Part shown: positions 5,710 through 6,654 of the stretch, one piece after another
Position numbering within the stretch: position 1 is the stretch's first letter
Layout: each line of letters opens with the position of its first letter
Notes under the pieces: generated by a model
Databases searched by the model: none
What the model was told of the DNA's origin: nothing
Seen by the model: only the letters and a program-made list of their open reading frames with translations
NCBI GenBank assembly: GCA_900555465.1
Contig: USLE01000076.1
Location: 1-6,654 of the forward strand
DNA: 6,654 nt
From: an uncultured Butyricicoccus sp.
GTDB lineage: Bacteria; Bacillota; Clostridia; Oscillospirales; Butyricicoccaceae
Reading direction: 5' to 3'
Translations under genes and position numbers: made by a program

Positions 5710-6309
5710 ATGGATTCCGTGTCCCACATCCGTGTGGCCAACCTTTTGCTGGACTATGTTCAGCAGACCTGTGGCGTAACGTTTGACCAGAGCGGCTTTG
5801 TTTATGGCAACTTGAAGCCTGATTTGACCGGTACTTACCTGACCAAGCGGCATAACCCCTCGATCATGATGGACGAGGTGATGGATAAGATCCGTGCCTT
5901 TACGGAGAAATACACCATCGGCCCGAACAACGGCCGCGAGCTTTCGGTCGATCTGGGTGAAATCTGCCACTATATGACCGACTTCTTCACCTATCCGCAC
6001 AACGATGATATCTATGACCACAACCTGCTGGCGCATTACCTGTATGAAAAGCGCGTTGCGCTGGTCATCCGCCGCCGGCTGACCGAGGCAAGGTTTGAGA
6101 AATGGGCCAGCCCCATCATTCCGCCCACCTCGGTGGATGCGCTGGTAAACCGCATCACCGCCCTGCACGACAGCTACCGTGCCGAGGGGCGTCGCCACGG
6201 CATCGACGACGACCTGCTGCATATCTGCCGCGCGACCGCGACGGTCGTGCTCGCGATCATCAGCATCGTTTACGAGCAGGTGGAGGTCCCGGTCGGGGTC
6301 ATCGCGTAA
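5710..6309 (+). CDS. Zinc-dependent phospholipase C family protein, no signal peptide
   Basis: A 199-residue protein of the zinc-dependent phospholipase C/S1-P1-like fold. Candidate metal ligands are His6 (SHIRVAN), Asp38 (YGNLKPD), His48 (KRHN), then His87-x3-Asp91, His97, His109-x3-Glu113. The spacing from His87 to Glu113 (4, 6, 12, 4) is the same as His126, Asp130, His136, His148 and Glu152 of Clostridium perfringens alpha-toxin, so the trinuclear zinc site looks complete. It lacks a signal peptide and the alpha-toxin C-terminal C2-like domain, so it is likely cytosolic and unlikely to be a toxin. Similar short proteins are common in Clostridia with unknown substrates. The start is ATG 5710 because GGAGG (5698-5702) lies 7 bases upstream. 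An in-frame TTG at 5704 is too close to that site. Codons in the first third are less G/C-biased than in the neighbouring genes. A strong terminator follows. The family is secure. Phospholipid hydrolysis is an inference. Confidence 0.9.
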   Translation: MDSVSHIRVANLLLDYVQQTCGVTFDQSGFVYGNLKPDLTGTYLTKRHNPSIMMDEVMDKIRAFTEKYTIGPNNGRELSVDLGEICHYMTDFFTYPHNDDIYDHNLLAHYLYEKRVALVIRRRLTEARFEKWASPIIPPTSVDALVNRITALHDSYRAEGRRHGIDDDLLHICRATATVVLAIISIVYEQVEVPVGVIA

Positions 6310-6319
6310 GCAAGAAAAG

Positions 6320-6350
6320 AAAAAGACGCGCTGCGGCGCGTCTTTTTTTT
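6320..6350 (+). terminator. Rho-independent terminator of the zinc phospholipase C family gene
   Basis: AAAAAGACGCGC (6320-6331) pairs perfectly with GCGCGTCTTTTT (6336-6347) around the loop TGCG, ending in eight T (6343-6350). It begins 11 bases after the stop codon. Confidence 0.95.
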
Positions 6351-6356
6351 GTGCTG

Positions 6357-6407
6357 CGGCAGGTTACAAAGCGGAAAGAAAGCGGAACCTGCCGGGAAAT
6401 CCTCCCG
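6357..6407 (+). repeat. Hairpin and direct repeats before the lipoprotein gene
   Basis: CGGCAGGTT (6357-6365) pairs perfectly with AACCTGCCG (6386-6394). The 20-base interval, with its last two bases running into the 3' arm, holds two direct copies of AAAGCGGAA (6368-6376 and 6379-6387), 11 bases apart from start to start. A second short stem, CGGGA (6393-6397) with TCCCG (6403-6407), overlaps the first by two bases, so the two would compete. No clear promoter is seen between the terminator and the lipoprotein start. The function is unknown. It may be a regulator site or a structured leader. Confidence 0.45.
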
Positions 6408-6446
6408 TCTAACAGAATAACCAAACCGGGAAAGGGGTGTTCTGTG

Positions 6447-6654
6447 ATGAAAAGACGAGGGATATGCCTGCTGCTGGTGCTGCTGCTCCTTGCGGGGCTG
6501 GCCGCGTGCGGCGGGGGCGGCGAAACTGCGGCCGCATCGGACAGCGCGGCGCCGAGCGCGGAGCAGGAGGCAGGCTGGGCCGAGGGCAGCGCCGAGGCGG
6601 CCGAGCAGCCGGCGGCGGATTTTTCCGCCGTGCGGCAGAACGCAAAGCTCATCC
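6447..6654 (+). CDS. Lipoprotein, probably DUF4349 domain-containing (3' partial)
   Basis: The first 69 residues of a secreted lipoprotein, open to the window edge. MKRRG is followed by a leucine-rich hydrophobic segment and the lipobox Leu18-Ala19-Ala20-Cys21. It would thus be cleaved by signal peptidase II and attached to the outer face of the membrane through Cys21. After the lipobox comes a Gly/Ala/Ser/Glu-rich linker (about residues 22-58), and then AVRQNAKLI at the edge. This layout, with a low-complexity linker followed by an R/K-x-x-KLI strand, is typical of DUF4349 lipoproteins of Firmicutes, but too little is visible to be sure, and a solute-binding or other lipoprotein is possible. 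AAAGGGG (6431-6437) lies 9 bases before ATG 6447. An in-frame GTG at 6444 is an alternative start. The terminator just upstream makes it a separate unit. Confidence 0.8.
   Translation, partial: MKRRGICLLLVLLLLAGLAACGGGGETAAASDSAAPSAEQEAGWAEGSAEAAEQPAADFSAVRQNAKLI

Noticed and set aside
5665..6222. A 185-codon minus-strand frame opposite the zinc phospholipase C family gene
   Set aside because: The plus-strand frame has a full set of zinc ligands, an RBS and a terminator. The minus frame is a mirror of it with no recognisable content.

Overview
The window is GC-rich with strong G/C preference at third codon positions. It has Firmicutes-type expression signals: GGAGG-like ribosome binding sites, sigma-A promoters with a TG extended -10, and hairpin-plus-U terminators. 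Together with the gene families present (11-TM NSS symporter, ArAE_1 exporter, clostridial-type radical SAM protein, cytosolic-type zinc phospholipase C relative), this suggests a high-GC member of the Clostridia, probably a gut Oscillospirales-type organism. The lineage is an inference from style; no rRNA or other marker gene is present.

Layout. (1) 1-722, +: the C-terminal two thirds of a Gfo/Idh/MocA dehydrogenase, most like inositol 2-dehydrogenase. (2) 723-866: a hairpin-dense convergent intergenic region with two terminators, one per converging gene. (3) 867-3217, -: an ArAE/FUSC-type aromatic-acid exporter homologue followed 53 bp later by an NSS (SNF) sodium:amino-acid symporter, probably one transcription unit starting at a promoter near 3250. 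(4) 3218-3346: a divergent control region with two well-formed back-to-back promoters whose -35 boxes are 5 bp apart, plus a 22-bp dyad over the proC start of transcription. (5) 3347-4159, +: proC, the last step of proline synthesis. (6) 4243-4563, +: a small, single-TM, very acidic protein with a cysteine cluster, own promoter and own terminator; unrecognised. (7) 4642-5514, +: a radical SAM protein whose cluster motif is CX4CX2C. (8) 5515-5709: an AT-rich regulatory gap with a likely promoter. (9) 5710-6309, +: a zinc-dependent phospholipase C family protein with all metal ligands, followed by a strong terminator. (10) 6447-end, +: the start of a lipoprotein, probably of the DUF4349 type, preceded by a repeat and hairpin-bearing leader.

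How they work together: apart from the exporter/symporter pair, the genes look like independent, mostly housekeeping units, each with its own promoter or terminator. I see no insertion sequence, phage gene, CRISPR array, tRNA, rRNA or recognisable defence or biosynthetic cluster, and I do not find convincing evidence for a new multi-gene system. The items most worth a second look are the small acidic Cys-cluster protein, the proC dyad and divergent promoter architecture, the CX4CX2C radical SAM enzyme, and the apparently cytosolic protein with an intact PLC zinc site.
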